Assembly (NCBI RefSeq): GCF_003601985.1
Contig: NZ_QZXA01000009.1
Span: 1-64,000, forward strand
Direction: 5' to 3'
Source: Mesorhizobium jarvisii
GTDB lineage: Bacteria > Pseudomonadota > Alphaproteobacteria > Rhizobiales > Rhizobiaceae
DNA length: 64,000 bases
Both the position numbers and the translations under genes were made by a program. The notes beneath the pieces are model-generated. The model was not told the DNA's origin. It saw only the letters and a list, made by a program, of their open reading frames with translations, and did no database searches. Below are positions 8,874 to 18,021 of the stretch, piece by piece; the first letter of the stretch is position 1, and each line of letters opens with the position of its first letter.

Positions 8874-8902
8874 TTGACCGAAGATGCATGAAGACTTATG
8901 TT
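8874..8902 (+). promoter_or_regulatory. Predicted sigma70-type promoter for small genes
   Basis: TTGACC (8874-8879), a 17-base spacer, then TATGTT (8897-8902). It points toward the small gene at 8957. Operator O2 overlaps the -10 and expected start site, a classical repression geometry. Confidence 0.55.
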
Positions 8903-8915
8903 TGAATCGGTCCAA
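8901..8915. promoter_or_regulatory. Predicted LacI-type operator O2
   Basis: TTTGAATCGGTCCAA matches the reverse complement of O1 at 14 of 15 positions. Centre-to-centre distance to O1 is 48 bases. It overlaps the -10/+1 of the predicted promoter. Confidence 0.7.
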
Positions 8916-8956
8916 GTCGCAGATTTGTGCTGCTGAATGTCAAGGGGAGGTGCGCT

Positions 8957-9100
8957 ATGCATCCCGTCAATTATCTGTTCGAGGACATCTATCGCAACCA
9001 CTGGAGCATCGGGCCGGGCGCCAACGGCTCCAGGCTCCGGGGCAGGGCCGGACCATGGATTCGCGACCTTCGCTTCCTTGTAGAGCGCAGGCGAAAATGA
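8957..9100 (+). CDS. Small protein A of a tandem paralogous pair
   Basis: 47 residues, family not recognised. The start is well supported: GGGGAGG at 8944-8950 is 6 bases before the ATG. The N-terminus MHPVNYLFEDIYRNHWSI is nearly the same as that of the next gene (MHPIKHLFEDIYRNYWGI), the middle differs, and the C-terminus has RDLxxxxERxR in both. The protein is soluble and basic, with no signal peptide. Predicted operator O2 and a promoter lie directly upstream, and the LacI-type gene is divergent. The shared, constrained ends and RBS argue that it is a real gene although very short. Function unknown. Confidence 0.72.
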   Translation: MHPVNYLFEDIYRNHWSIGPGANGSRLRGRAGPWIRDLRFLVERRRK

Positions 9101-9122
9101 TCGGCGTTTCTTTGCTTACCGA

Positions 9123-9136
9123 TTGGATCGATTCAA
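9123..9136. promoter_or_regulatory. Predicted LacI-type operator O3
   Basis: TTGGATCGATTCAA is identical to the first 14 bases of O1. It lies 17 bases before the start codon of the second small gene and just upstream of its GGAG Shine-Dalgarno. Confidence 0.7.
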
Positions 9137-9153
9137 TTCCGTGGAGAAAGACC

Positions 9154-9303
9154 ATGCACCCCATCAAACATCTGTTCGAGGACATCTATCGCAACTACTG
9201 GGGCATCACGCCGGCCGCGGAGCGGCCGAAGATGCGGCGCCTGACGAAGCCGGCCGCGCGCAATCGCGATCTTTGGCTTCGTACCGAACGTCTCAGGGAT
9301 TGA
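9154..9303 (+). CDS. Small protein B of a tandem paralogous pair
   Basis: 49 residues, paralogue of the gene at 8957. The first 18 residues are MHPIKHLFEDIYRNYWGI, followed by a Pro/Arg/Lys-rich middle and the C-terminal RNRDLWLRTERLRD, which shares RDL and ER-R with its neighbour. GGAG at 9143-9146 is 7 bases before the ATG. Its own copy of the palindrome (9123-9136) suggests separate control by the LacI-type regulator. Function unknown; no modification enzyme or transporter is adjacent that would point to a secreted peptide. Confidence 0.75.
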   Translation: MHPIKHLFEDIYRNYWGITPAAERPKMRRLTKPAARNRDLWLRTERLRD

Positions 9304-9319
9304 TGCCTGCGTAGTTGGC

Positions 9320-9685
9320 CTAGGAACGCGGGCGTACGAGGGCGGAAATCGCTATCCCCAGCCAGCCGGCGATGAGCAGTGTGCCTCCGATCGGCGCCGA
9401 CATCGGAAACAGTCTCGATCCGAGGAAATCGCGGGCGAGGAGATCGCCCGCGAAAAGCAGGAGCCCGACAAGCAGGACGAGGCTTGCGACGCGCAGGCAG
9501 CGATTCGCGCCCATGAGGCCGACGGCGACGAAGACCGGCGCGTGCATCAAGAGGAACGACGCGGCCGTGCCGGTGAAGGCGCCGCCGCGGTGCGCGGCCG
9601 CTGCCGACAGCGCCACGCCTGCCGCTCCGACGAGACCGCCGGCAAACACGAGGAGACGGCTGGCGGTTGGTTCGGCGGCATTCAT
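9320..9685 (-). CDS. DUF423 membrane protein (YgdD family)
   Basis: 121 residues with four hydrophobic segments and the DUF423 pattern: an early AAAAHRGG, FLLMHAPVFVAVGL in the second helix and SRLFPMSAPIGGTLLIAGWL near the end. An inner-membrane protein of unknown role. GGGAG upstream supports the ATG at 9685. It lies 24 bases after the MFS stop on the same strand and may be cotranscribed with it. Confidence 0.85.
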   Translation of the reverse strand: MNAAEPTASRLLVFAGGLVGAAGVALSAAAAHRGGAFTGTAASFLLMHAPVFVAVGLMGANRCLRVASLVLLVGLLLFAGDLLARDFLGSRLFPMSAPIGGTLLIAGWLGIAISALVRPRS

Positions 9686-9709
9686 GTCGGCCAGCTCCCT
9701 CTAACGCTC

Positions 9710-10963
9710 TCAGGACTCACTTGCTTCCAGCGCCATATGCCGTGTGCGCCGCGACTGGACAATCCAGTTGTAGACGGCGCCGCCGGCCATCAGTGCCGAT
9801 GTCCCGAGGAACACCGCCCGCATGCCGAAATGACCGCCGACGAAGCCGCCGGTCAATGGTCCCGCAACCTGCCCGACATACTGCGCCGAGATCGCCAGGC
9901 CAAGCACATTGCCGCCGACGCCGTCTGGGATGTTGTGTCGGATGACGCTGGTGATGCAAGGCAGCAAGCCGCCGAGCGCCAGACCCATCAGGAAGCGCAA
10001 CCCGATCAGTTGCCAGCCATCGGTGACGAAGGCTTGCGGAATGAGCAGCAGGGCTGAGACGGCCAGCGCTCCGACGACGACGTTCCAGTGGCCGACGCGG
10101 TCAGCGAGCTTGCCGAGCCAGGACGCCGACAGGATGGTGCCCAGCGCCGCCGCCGACATCACCACGCCGGCGACCATCGTCACCCGGCTCGGATCCTCGA
10201 TGAGCTGCTGCACATAGACGGTGATGATCGGCTCGATCGACATGTTGGCGAAGGCCAGCAGCATGCCGGTTATCAGCATGGCCACGACCGGGCGCTTGTC
10301 CAGAATCCGTGACCAGCCGCTTTTCGACCTGGCTGCCGATCCCGCCTTTACCGGCTTCAGGCGCGGTGTCTCCTTGATGAGGAAGGTCGTTGCCAGGAAG
10401 GCAAGGAAGATGACGCCTCCGGACAGAAGGAAGGTGGCGCGAATACCGATCACTGGCGGCAGCGTACCGCCAAGCAGGGGGCCGACCAGCGAGCCCGCCG
10501 TTATTCCTGCCGACAGCACGCCCAGCGCCCAGCCGGAACGGTCCTTGGGCGTCTGCATGGCCACCAGTATGGTCGACCCCGAGGAATAGCCGCCGGCAAA
10601 GCCGATCAGCAGGCGCAGCAGCACCAATTGCCAGACCGTCTCGACCATGCCGGTCAGCGACATGCAGATCGCCATGCCGAAGCTGGCGCGCACCAGCATC
10701 ACCTTGCGGCCATAGCGATCGCCCAGCCGCCCCCACAATGGCGCGACCAAGGCCGCGGCGAAGAAGGTGGCGCCATAGGCGACGCCGGACCATTGCACGA
10801 TGGCGGCATGACCCTGCGCGCCGAGCTGTTCCACATAAAGCGGCAGGAAGGGCAACAACAGGGTCATGGCGATGAGCGTGCTGAACGAGCCAGCGAAACA
10901 GACGGCGAGATTGCGCCGCCAGTGGATGTTGTAACCGCTCTGTTGCGTGTCTTCCTGTGTCAT
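9710..10963 (-). CDS. MFS transporter
   Basis: 417 residues, 12 membrane segments, with the MFS loop 2-3 motif GRLGDRYGRKVMLV and a shorter repeat GKLADRVGHWNV in the second half; resembles multidrug or metabolite exporters (DHA1-like). Start chosen at ATG 10963 where the hydrophilic leader NIHWRRN meets helix 1; the open frame continues far upstream antisense to the GntR gene, which is not coding. Divergent from that GntR gene, with palindromic sites between, so the regulator probably controls this exporter. Confidence 0.85.
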   Translation of the reverse strand: MTQEDTQQSGYNIHWRRNLAVCFAGSFSTLIAMTLLLPFLPLYVEQLGAQGHAAIVQWSGVAYGATFFAAALVAPLWGRLGDRYGRKVMLVRASFGMAICMSLTGMVETVWQLVLLRLLIGFAGGYSSGSTILVAMQTPKDRSGWALGVLSAGITAGSLVGPLLGGTLPPVIGIRATFLLSGGVIFLAFLATTFLIKETPRLKPVKAGSAARSKSGWSRILDKRPVVAMLITGMLLAFANMSIEPIITVYVQQLIEDPSRVTMVAGVVMSAAALGTILSASWLGKLADRVGHWNVVVGALAVSALLLIPQAFVTDGWQLIGLRFLMGLALGGLLPCITSVIRHNIPDGVGGNVLGLAISAQYVGQVAGPLTGGFVGGHFGMRAVFLGTSALMAGGAVYNWIVQSRRTRHMALEASES

Positions 10964-10994
10964 GTCCTGCCTGCTCGATATCAGCGCTTGTTGC

Positions 10995-11026
10995 GGATAC
11001 CATTTTGGGATACCAAACTGGTATCC
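10995..11026. promoter_or_regulatory. Predicted GntR operator between MFS and gntR genes
   Basis: GGATACCAAACTGGTATCC at 11008-11026 is a perfect 8-3-8 palindrome, and a third half-site GGATACCA lies at 10995-11002. Position between divergent genes and the TGGTAT/ATACCA half-site fit GntR/FCD binding. Confidence 0.65.
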
Positions 11027-11080
11027 GTCATGAACTCCAACCCAGCTGCTGTCAATGCGGCTTCGGAACAAGGAAGCGCT

Positions 11081-11746
11081 ATGTCGCAGATGCAGAATGT
11101 CGAACGGCAGTTGCGCGAGATGATCCTGGGGCTCGAGATCGGTCCAGGCGAGAAATTGACCGAGCGTTGGATCGAAGGCCGCTTCGGCGCCTCGCGCACG
11201 CCGGTCAGGGCAGCACTTCTGCGGCTGGAAACCGAGGGGCTGGTGGGCAGGGATGGCCGCGGCTGGACGGTATCGCCTATCAACCTTGCCGAGCTCGAGC
11301 AGATCGCGGTCTATCGCGAAGCAGTCGAGGTCGCGGCTGTCCGACTGACATGCATGCATGCCGAAAGCAGCGCCATCGACGTCATCGAGGCGATGCTCGA
11401 TTCCTGCGACGACAATACGCCGCGCGAGGAGTGGCATCGTGTCGGCATGGATTTTCACATCGAGCTGGCGCGCCTGTCGGGCAACGAATTTCTGTTCAGG
11501 GCCGTGCGCGATGCCATGACGCGCCTGTCGCGCGCTCGCTGGCTGGAAGTGCGTGACGAAGCGGCCCTTGGTCGCGCCTGGGCCGAACACCGAGCCATTC
11601 TGGCCGCGGCACGCCTTGGCGATGCCGATCAGGCAGCCCGCCTGCTTTCTGCCCACATCGTCGGCAGCCGCGACCGGCTTGTGACGTCGCTCGCCAACGA
11701 CCGACGCGGCCTTCGCGCCAGGGGATTTGCCGTCGTGGCTGCTTAG
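11081..11746 (+). CDS. GntR family regulator (FadR/FCD subfamily)
   Basis: 221 residues. N-terminal winged helix (about 5-65) with LTERWIEGRFGASRTPVRAALLRLETEGLV, then an all-helical FCD ligand domain with DFHIELARLSGN and the C-terminal AEHRAILAAARLGDADQAARLLSAHI, which carry the usual metal-ligand histidines. AAGGAAG before ATG 11081 supports this start; ATG 11030 is an alternative but would overlap the operator. Likely represses the divergent MFS gene and itself. Confidence 0.87.
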   Translation: MSQMQNVERQLREMILGLEIGPGEKLTERWIEGRFGASRTPVRAALLRLETEGLVGRDGRGWTVSPINLAELEQIAVYREAVEVAAVRLTCMHAESSAIDVIEAMLDSCDDNTPREEWHRVGMDFHIELARLSGNEFLFRAVRDAMTRLSRARWLEVRDEAALGRAWAEHRAILAAARLGDADQAARLLSAHIVGSRDRLVTSLANDRRGLRARGFAVVAA

Positions 11747-11848
11747 CACCGCTATAGGGCAGGGCGCTCGCCGGCAAAAACAGGCGACGCCTCACGCCAA
11801 GCCCACTTTCGGTCTCGCTTCACGGACGCCGATGGCGTAAGAGCGGCG

Positions 11849-12109
11849 ATGGAAAACAACCGATTTGAAACACCCGTGACCGTCAAGTCCGTCACGGCGG
11901 GAAGCACTCAGCTCTTGCGAACGGCCCGCGAGGCATCCGAATACCTCCTCAACAGCTGGCCCGGCAAGCGCAGTCCCAAGCATCGCGCGGCGCTGCAGGC
12001 ATGCCACGATGCGCTGGCCGGCGACAAGCCGGCCATGAACGCGCGGCGTGCCTTTATCGCCGCGGCGCGCGAAGTGGACGTTTTTGTCAGCGACAAGGCT
12101 CCTGCCTGA
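11849..12109 (+). CDS. DUF982 family protein
   Basis: 86 residues, soluble. The TAREASEYLLNSWPGKRSPKHRAALQACHDALAGDKPAMNARRAFIAAAREVDVFV region in outline (residues about 26-80) matches DUF982, a family expanded in rhizobia, often on symbiosis or accessory DNA, with no established function. A hairpin terminator follows at 12136. Confidence 0.8.
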   Translation: MENNRFETPVTVKSVTAGSTQLLRTAREASEYLLNSWPGKRSPKHRAALQACHDALAGDKPAMNARRAFIAAAREVDVFVSDKAPA

Positions 12110-12135
12110 CGCAGAGCCATTGGCTGGATTGAGGC

Positions 12136-12159
12136 AAGGCCCGCATATGCGGGCCTTTT
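12136..12159. terminator. Bidirectional-type terminator hairpin
   Basis: GGCCCGCA/TGCGGGCC palindrome (12138-12155) flanked by AA and TTTT. It lies between the convergent DUF982 gene and the small charged gene; the T-run favours the + direction. Confidence 0.7.
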
Positions 12160-12163
12160 GCCG

Positions 12164-12310
12164 TCATTCCGCCGTTTCGTTTTCGATCTCTGCCTCGGGC
12201 TTGGAACGTTCGCGCGCGGCAACCTTGGCCGCCAGCTTTTCGGCCTTCTTCGCCGCCTTCTGCCGGTCGCGTTCCTTGCGTTCCTGATCGTAGTTTGGTG
12301 CTCGCGCCAT
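12164..12310 (-). CDS. Small Lys/Glu/Ala-rich helical protein
   Basis: 48 residues: MARAPNYDQERKERDRQKAA then an alternating Lys/Ala/Glu stretch ending in IENETAE. AAGGAG lies 6 bases before the ATG, an excellent site. The composition predicts one long charged helix or coiled coil. Short lysine-rich proteins of this kind are common in Rhizobiales; no function is known to me. It ends 5 bases from the shared terminator. Codon use is like that of neighbouring genes. Confidence 0.75.
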   Translation of the reverse strand: MARAPNYDQERKERDRQKAAKKAEKLAAKVAARERSKPEAEIENETAE

Positions 12311-12508
12311 ATCGGCTCCTTTTGACCTGCCTTGCGGCTCTGATCCTGCCTAGGAGCATTAGCCGTCAAACACAACAGCTGAAACGACAGTGCGCGTGCA
12401 CGGCCCCGGAGATCCGTGGGGGCTTGCCAGATCGGCGCCATAATGATGTAGGAAACGCGGGGCGCCAGCGTATTTGAGAGCTGCCCGTTTGTTTTGACCA
12501 AGTGAATC

Positions 12509-13480
12509 ATGGCCACAATTGCGCGGACGTCGGCACGGGTTTTCTACTATGCGCGAAACGTCGTGCGCGATGTCATTCCACAAGCCCTGTTCCGCCTCAG
12601 GCTGGCTGCTCGCCTCGAACAGGCCATGCTTTCCGACGAGGCGGCGCGGCGGCGGCTGAATGACTACAACAAGCTGCAGGATGGTTTCGCGCCAAGCGCC
12701 AATGCGGTGCACATCAGCAAACTGCCCTTCACGCCGACCATGTACTATTACGACCTGAAGGAATTCGCCCGCTATTTCGATCCCGGATTGCTCATCGACG
12801 TCGAATTCGGCGACGTCAGGGACGTACCGAAGGTGCCGACGATCGTCAAGGATCGGCCGATCCGTGATGACGACCAGAACGCGGTCATCATGAAGCTCGA
12901 CAAGTTCCGCCACTTCCAGATGCCGGCTGACGCCACCTCGTTCGCCGACAAGTTGCCTATGGTGGTCTGGCGTGGTGATCTCAACAATCCGATCAGGACA
13001 CGGTTTCTGCAAGCGGTGCGCGACCTGCCGTTCTGCGATGCCGGCTCGCATAAGCCGAACGCACCGGCCGAATACGCCAAGCCCTTTCTCAGCATCAGCC
13101 AGCACCAGCGCTACCGCTACATCGTCTCGCTCGAGGGCAATGACGTGGCGACCAACCTCAAATGGATCTTGAACTCGAAGTCGCTTTGCCTGATGCCGCC
13201 ACCGACATACGAGACATGGTTCGCGGAGCGGCAACTCGAGGCCAATGTCCACTATGTGCCGCTCGATCCGGATTTTGCCGATCTCGGCGAAAAGGTGCGC
13301 TATTTCGAACGGCATCCGGCGCAGGCCGAGCGCATCATCGCCGCAGCCAACGCCTATTGCCGGAAATTCTCCAATGAGCGGGACGAGCAGGCGATCTCCC
13401 TGCTCGTGCTCTACAAATATTTCGTGCTCAGCGGCCAGATCGAACCCGGTCCCGAACTGTGGCGCTTCATCCAGGGCTAG
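12509..13480 (+). CDS. Glycosyltransferase family 90 (LPS core-type)
   Basis: 323 residues. GT90/CAP10 features: MVVWRGDLNNPIRTRFL in the middle, and the donor-binding region YRYIVSLEGNDVATNLKW followed by PPPTYETWFAERQLEANVHYVPL. Rhizobial LpsA and related LPS-modifying transferases belong here. Probably cytosolic face of the inner membrane, adding a sugar (xylose or similar is possible) to lipopolysaccharide; donor and acceptor cannot be read from sequence. Stands alone, convergent with the aldo/keto reductase gene. Confidence 0.82.
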   Translation: MATIARTSARVFYYARNVVRDVIPQALFRLRLAARLEQAMLSDEAARRRLNDYNKLQDGFAPSANAVHISKLPFTPTMYYYDLKEFARYFDPGLLIDVEFGDVRDVPKVPTIVKDRPIRDDDQNAVIMKLDKFRHFQMPADATSFADKLPMVVWRGDLNNPIRTRFLQAVRDLPFCDAGSHKPNAPAEYAKPFLSISQHQRYRYIVSLEGNDVATNLKWILNSKSLCLMPPPTYETWFAERQLEANVHYVPLDPDFADLGEKVRYFERHPAQAERIIAAANAYCRKFSNERDEQAISLLVLYKYFVLSGQIEPGPELWRFIQG

Positions 13481-13496
13481 CGCCTCCGCCTGGTGG

Positions 13497-14540
13497 TTAG
13501 ATCACGCTACGGTCGAGAACCATGTCGGCGGGGCCGAAGCGATCCTTTGCCGTCAGTTGCTGGTGCCAATAGGGGTAGAGCACGGGCGGCCGGCTGACCG
13601 CGTCGAGGCGCTGGCGTTCCTCAGGGCTGAGCGCCAGGCTTGCGGCAGCGAGATTGTCCTTGAGCTGGGCATCGTTGCGGGCGCCGATCACCAGCGAGGA
13701 GACGGCGGGGCGGCCGAGCAGCCAGGCCAGCGCCACCTGAGCGGCCGATACGCCGCGAGCCTTGCCGATCTCGACCAGCACATCGACGATCCGCCAGAGC
13801 CGGTCCTCGTCGCGGATCGGCGGCTCGGACCAGCCAGCGAGTTGCCGTGCGGTCGGGCTGTCGCGGTGGTATTTGCCGGACAGCAGGCCGCCGGCGAGCG
13901 GGCTCCAGACCAGCACGCCCAGTCCCTGGTCGACCGAGATCGGCAGCAGTTCATATTCCGCCTCTCGCGCCTCCAGCGTGTAGTGGATTTGCTGGGTGAC
14001 GAAGCGCTGCTGGTGGCGGCTGTCGCTGATCGAGAGCGCCTTCATCACCTGCCAGCCGGACCAGTTGGAGCAGCCGATATAGCGCACCTTGCCCTGGTTG
14101 ACCAAAGTGTCGAGCGCCGCGACCGTTTCCTCGACCGGGGTAAGCCCGTCCCACTGGTGGACGAAATAGATGTCGATGACGTCGGTCCTCAGCCGCTTCA
14201 GGCTCTTCTCGCATTCGCGGATCAGATGGTGGCGCGACAGGCCTTCGTCGTTCGGTCCGCTGCCGATCCGCATGCGCGCCTTGGAGGCGATGAGCACGTC
14301 GTTCCTGCGCTTGCCGCCGAGCGCTTCGCCGATGATCTCCTCCGACAGGCCGTTCGAATAGACATTGGCGGTGTCGATGAGGTTGATGCCGGCGTCGATG
14401 CACATGTCGATCATGCGCCTGGCTTCGGCAAGATCGCTGTTGCCGACCGCGGCGAAAGGCCCGGTGCCGCCGAAGGTCATGGTGCCCAAAGTCAGTGTCG
14501 AAACCTTAAGGCCCGAACGGCCAAGGGTGCGGTATTCCAT
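13497..14540 (-). CDS. Aldo/keto reductase
   Basis: 347-residue NADPH-dependent TIM-barrel oxidoreductase of the AKR11/YajO-like group. Catalytic tetrad regions are visible: DTANVYSNGLSEEIIGEAL (Asp, Tyr), IASKARM (Lys) and DIYFVHQWD (His). The C-terminal cofactor region reads SLVIGARNDAQLKDNLAA. GAGG 7 bases upstream supports the ATG at 14540. Substrate unknown. Confidence 0.88.
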   Translation of the reverse strand: MEYRTLGRSGLKVSTLTLGTMTFGGTGPFAAVGNSDLAEARRMIDMCIDAGINLIDTANVYSNGLSEEIIGEALGGKRRNDVLIASKARMRIGSGPNDEGLSRHHLIRECEKSLKRLRTDVIDIYFVHQWDGLTPVEETVAALDTLVNQGKVRYIGCSNWSGWQVMKALSISDSRHQQRFVTQQIHYTLEAREAEYELLPISVDQGLGVLVWSPLAGGLLSGKYHRDSPTARQLAGWSEPPIRDEDRLWRIVDVLVEIGKARGVSAAQVALAWLLGRPAVSSLVIGARNDAQLKDNLAAASLALSPEERQRLDAVSRPPVLYPYWHQQLTAKDRFGPADMVLDRSVI

Positions 14541-14822
14541 GTCAGTCCTCGCGATTGTGTTGAATGGCGGCGGGGCCAAGGGGGAGCCCGGAATGCGACC
14601 GTGGATTTGTAGGACAATTCGGGCGGCTTGTCGCCATGGCATGGTGATGGATCGATTGGACAGAGCAGACGCTCCGGCGGCATATATCGCGCCCGAGCTG
14701 CAATAAAACCGTCACTGCCGGTCTATATTGAAGTCGGCTCAGGTGTTTCCCTTTCCAGGCTGCTGGCCAGCAATTTGGGCGCCGTACGGGAACCGACAGG
14801 GCTTGCAAGCGGAGCAGTGCAA

Positions 14823-15743
14823 ATGACTGAGCTAAGACAGAATTCTCCCGCCAAGGACTGGCTCGAAGCCGAGCTCGCCGACACGCTCGACGAAGACTAT
14901 GAGCTCGAAATGTCGGAGCCGGCGCTGTCGATGGAGATCGCCAAGATCTACAAGAACGCGCATCCGCCTTCGATCGACCGCATGCAATATTTTCGCGACC
15001 TGATCACGCTGCAGTCCGAATTGATCAAGCTGCAGTCCTGGGTCGCCTACCACAAGAAGAAGCTGGTGGTGATTTTCGAGGGCCGCGACTCCGCCGGCAA
15101 GGGCGGCGTCATCAAGCGCATAACACAGCGGCTCAACCCGCGCATCTGCCGCGTCGTTGCGCTGCCGGCGCCGACCGAACGCGAGAAGTCGCAATGGTAC
15201 TTCCAGCGCTATGTTCCGCATCTGCCGGCAGGCGGCGAGATCGTGCTGTTCGACCGCTCCTGGTACAACCGCTCCGGAGTCGAGCGGGTGATGGGCTTTG
15301 CCGATGCGGGCCAGGTCGAGGAATTTTTCCGCGACGTCCCCGAGTTCGAGCGGATGCTGGTGCGCTCGGGCATCACAGTGGTCAAATACTGGTTCTCGAT
15401 CACCGACGAGGAGCAGCAGATGCGCTTCCTGATGCGCATCCATGACCCGATGAAGCAGTGGAAACTGTCGCCGATGGATCTGCAATCGCGCGTGCGCTGG
15501 GAGCAGTACACCAAGGCCAAGGAAGAGACCTTCGCCCGCACCAATATTCCCGAGGCGCCCTGGTTCATCGTCGAGGGCAATGACAAGAAGCGGGCGCGGC
15601 TGAACTGCATCGATCATCTGCTCAAGCAGATGCCGTATGAAGAGGTCCCGCACGAGGAGATCACGCTGCCGGAACGCGTCTTCAATCCCGAATACGAGCG
15701 CCAGACGCTGCCGCGCGAGCTTTACGTGCCGGAGAAGTATTGA
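14823..15743 (+). CDS. ppk2: Polyphosphate kinase 2 (class I)
   Basis: 306 residues, one PPK2 domain. Uses polyphosphate to phosphorylate nucleoside diphosphates. Walker A is GRDSAGKGG at about 87-95, Walker B IVLFDRSWYNR at about 140-150, and the lid region contains the conserved APTEREKSQWYFQRYV. Single-domain length and sequence fit the class I, GDP/ADP-phosphorylating group found in rhizobia. Followed by a strong hairpin terminator. Confidence 0.9.
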   Translation: MTELRQNSPAKDWLEAELADTLDEDYELEMSEPALSMEIAKIYKNAHPPSIDRMQYFRDLITLQSELIKLQSWVAYHKKKLVVIFEGRDSAGKGGVIKRITQRLNPRICRVVALPAPTEREKSQWYFQRYVPHLPAGGEIVLFDRSWYNRSGVERVMGFADAGQVEEFFRDVPEFERMLVRSGITVVKYWFSITDEEQQMRFLMRIHDPMKQWKLSPMDLQSRVRWEQYTKAKEETFARTNIPEAPWFIVEGNDKKRARLNCIDHLLKQMPYEEVPHEEITLPERVFNPEYERQTLPRELYVPEKY

Positions 15744-15800
15744 GCGCCTTTTCATTCTCCCCGTGTCACGGGAAGGTGAGGAGTGGTCTGCGCAGCAGAC

Positions 15801-15824
15801 GAAAAGCCAACTGCTTGGCTTTTC
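15801..15824 (+). terminator. Terminator after ppk2
   Basis: Perfect 10-bp stem GAAAAGCCAA/TTGGCTTTTC with loop CTGC, ending in TTTT. A smaller CCCGTG/CACGGG hairpin lies just upstream at 15760-15772. Confidence 0.65.
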
Positions 15825-15956
15825 GAACAACGAACGCCGAAGGGCGGCGCTGGCGTTGATGAATTTATTGCCATCGGACGCTCTAACCTCCAAACGTCGG
15901 CGCCGCCACTCATTGCCCTGCCGGGCATTTATCGCCGTGGAACGGGGAGAAAGTGG

Positions 15957-16604
15957 CTAACCCCGCTTGATCACCACATGCGTGGCAAGCGCCGTCGCCA
16001 CCTGCTCGGTGCATTGATAGCCGAGCTTCAACATATCCAGGCCGGCGAAGAGGTGCTCGCCCTTGCCAAGCAGCACCGGCGAGATTGCCAGATGCATCTC
16101 GTCGATCAAGCTCTCCTGCAGATATTGCCGGATTGTGGCGACGCCGCCACCGATCCGCACATCCTTGCCGCCAGCCGCCGCCTTCGCCTGCTCGAGCGCC
16201 GAATGGATGCCGTCGGTCACAAAATAAAAGGTCGTCCCGCCTTCCATCGTGATGGGTGCCCGCGCGTGGTGCGTCAGCACGAAAGTCGGCACGTGGTAGG
16301 GAGGGTTGTCGCCCCACCAGCCTTTCCAGTTGTCGTCAGGCCATTCGCCGCGGATCGGCCCGAACATGTTGCGGCCGAGAATCCAAGCGCCGACATTTTC
16401 GAAACTGCGCTCCGCGAACCCATCGTTTACATCGGCGGTGCCGCCATCTTTTCCGAGCACCATCTTGCGGAAGGTGCGGGTGTCGACAAACCACTTGTGC
16501 AAGGATTCCCCGCCGATGCCGAGCGGATTTTGCAGATCTTGATCGGGACCGGCGCCATAGCCGTCGAGCGATAGGGTGAATGCGTTGACACGCAGCTTGG
16601 ACAT
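15957..16604 (-). CDS. Dihydrofolate reductase family protein (RibD C-terminal-like)
   Basis: 215 residues with the DHFR-like fold of the RibD reductase domain: SLDGYGAGPDQD at the N-terminus, GAWILGRNMFGP, then the NADPH-binding IGGGVATIRQYLQESLIDEMHLAISPVLLGKGEHLF. Members of this group (YyaP/YwjB-like) are single-domain proteins of uncertain substrate, not folate enzymes. Near-palindromic GCAAACCGGTTGC (16653-16665) and GCAATCGGTTG (16635-16645) precede it and may be regulatory. Confidence 0.82.
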   Translation of the reverse strand: MSKLRVNAFTLSLDGYGAGPDQDLQNPLGIGGESLHKWFVDTRTFRKMVLGKDGGTADVNDGFAERSFENVGAWILGRNMFGPIRGEWPDDNWKGWWGDNPPYHVPTFVLTHHARAPITMEGGTTFYFVTDGIHSALEQAKAAAGGKDVRIGGGVATIRQYLQESLIDEMHLAISPVLLGKGEHLFAGLDMLKLGYQCTEQVATALATHVVIKRG

Positions 16605-16989
16605 GAAAGCCTCCTCGATAACCAGTTGTATTTTGCAATCGGTTGTTGTTTAGCAAACCGGTTGCGAATTGCAAGCGCTATTTTCTAAGGCGAAAAGACA
16701 CATACCCGGATCTCGCCGCCAAGCGGTGTCCCCTATTGTTTCGTGATGATCGGTTCGGATGACAACCGGCCGCTGGGACGGCCGCCGATCGCCCAACCAT
16801 GAAATGGATCAGAAGCATCCTCTGGAGGCGTCCGCCATACCTTCGGGCGAGGTGCGGCTGCCGGCCGCCTCCGGCCGTGCGGCTATCATAGCCGCGGCTG
16901 CCGGTTTTTGTCTGCTGGAATTCGAAAGAACCGCCGACCGGTCGACAGACTGGTGACGTCTACTGAAAGGCTTTGCCGGGGAGGCCGGT
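16605..16989. other. Intergenic stretch without a convincing gene
   Basis: Holds the upstream region of the gene at 16604, with repeats of GCAA-N-CGGTTG type near 16635-16665, and GC-rich inverted repeats near 16855-16905 (GGCTGCCGGCC and TAGCCGCGGCTGCCGG). A 65-codon frame at 16759-16956 has no ribosome binding site and runs through these repeats. Confidence 0.5.

Positions 16990-18021
<1,032 letters not shown>

Noticed and set aside
10964..11749. N-terminal extension of the MFS gene to a 679-residue protein
   Set aside because: The extra 262 codons are antisense to the GntR gene and run through its operator; the MFS family start is at 10963.
16759..16956. 65-codon plus-strand frame
   Set aside because: No Shine-Dalgarno, runs through inverted GC repeats, and the product is low-complexity Ala/Arg.
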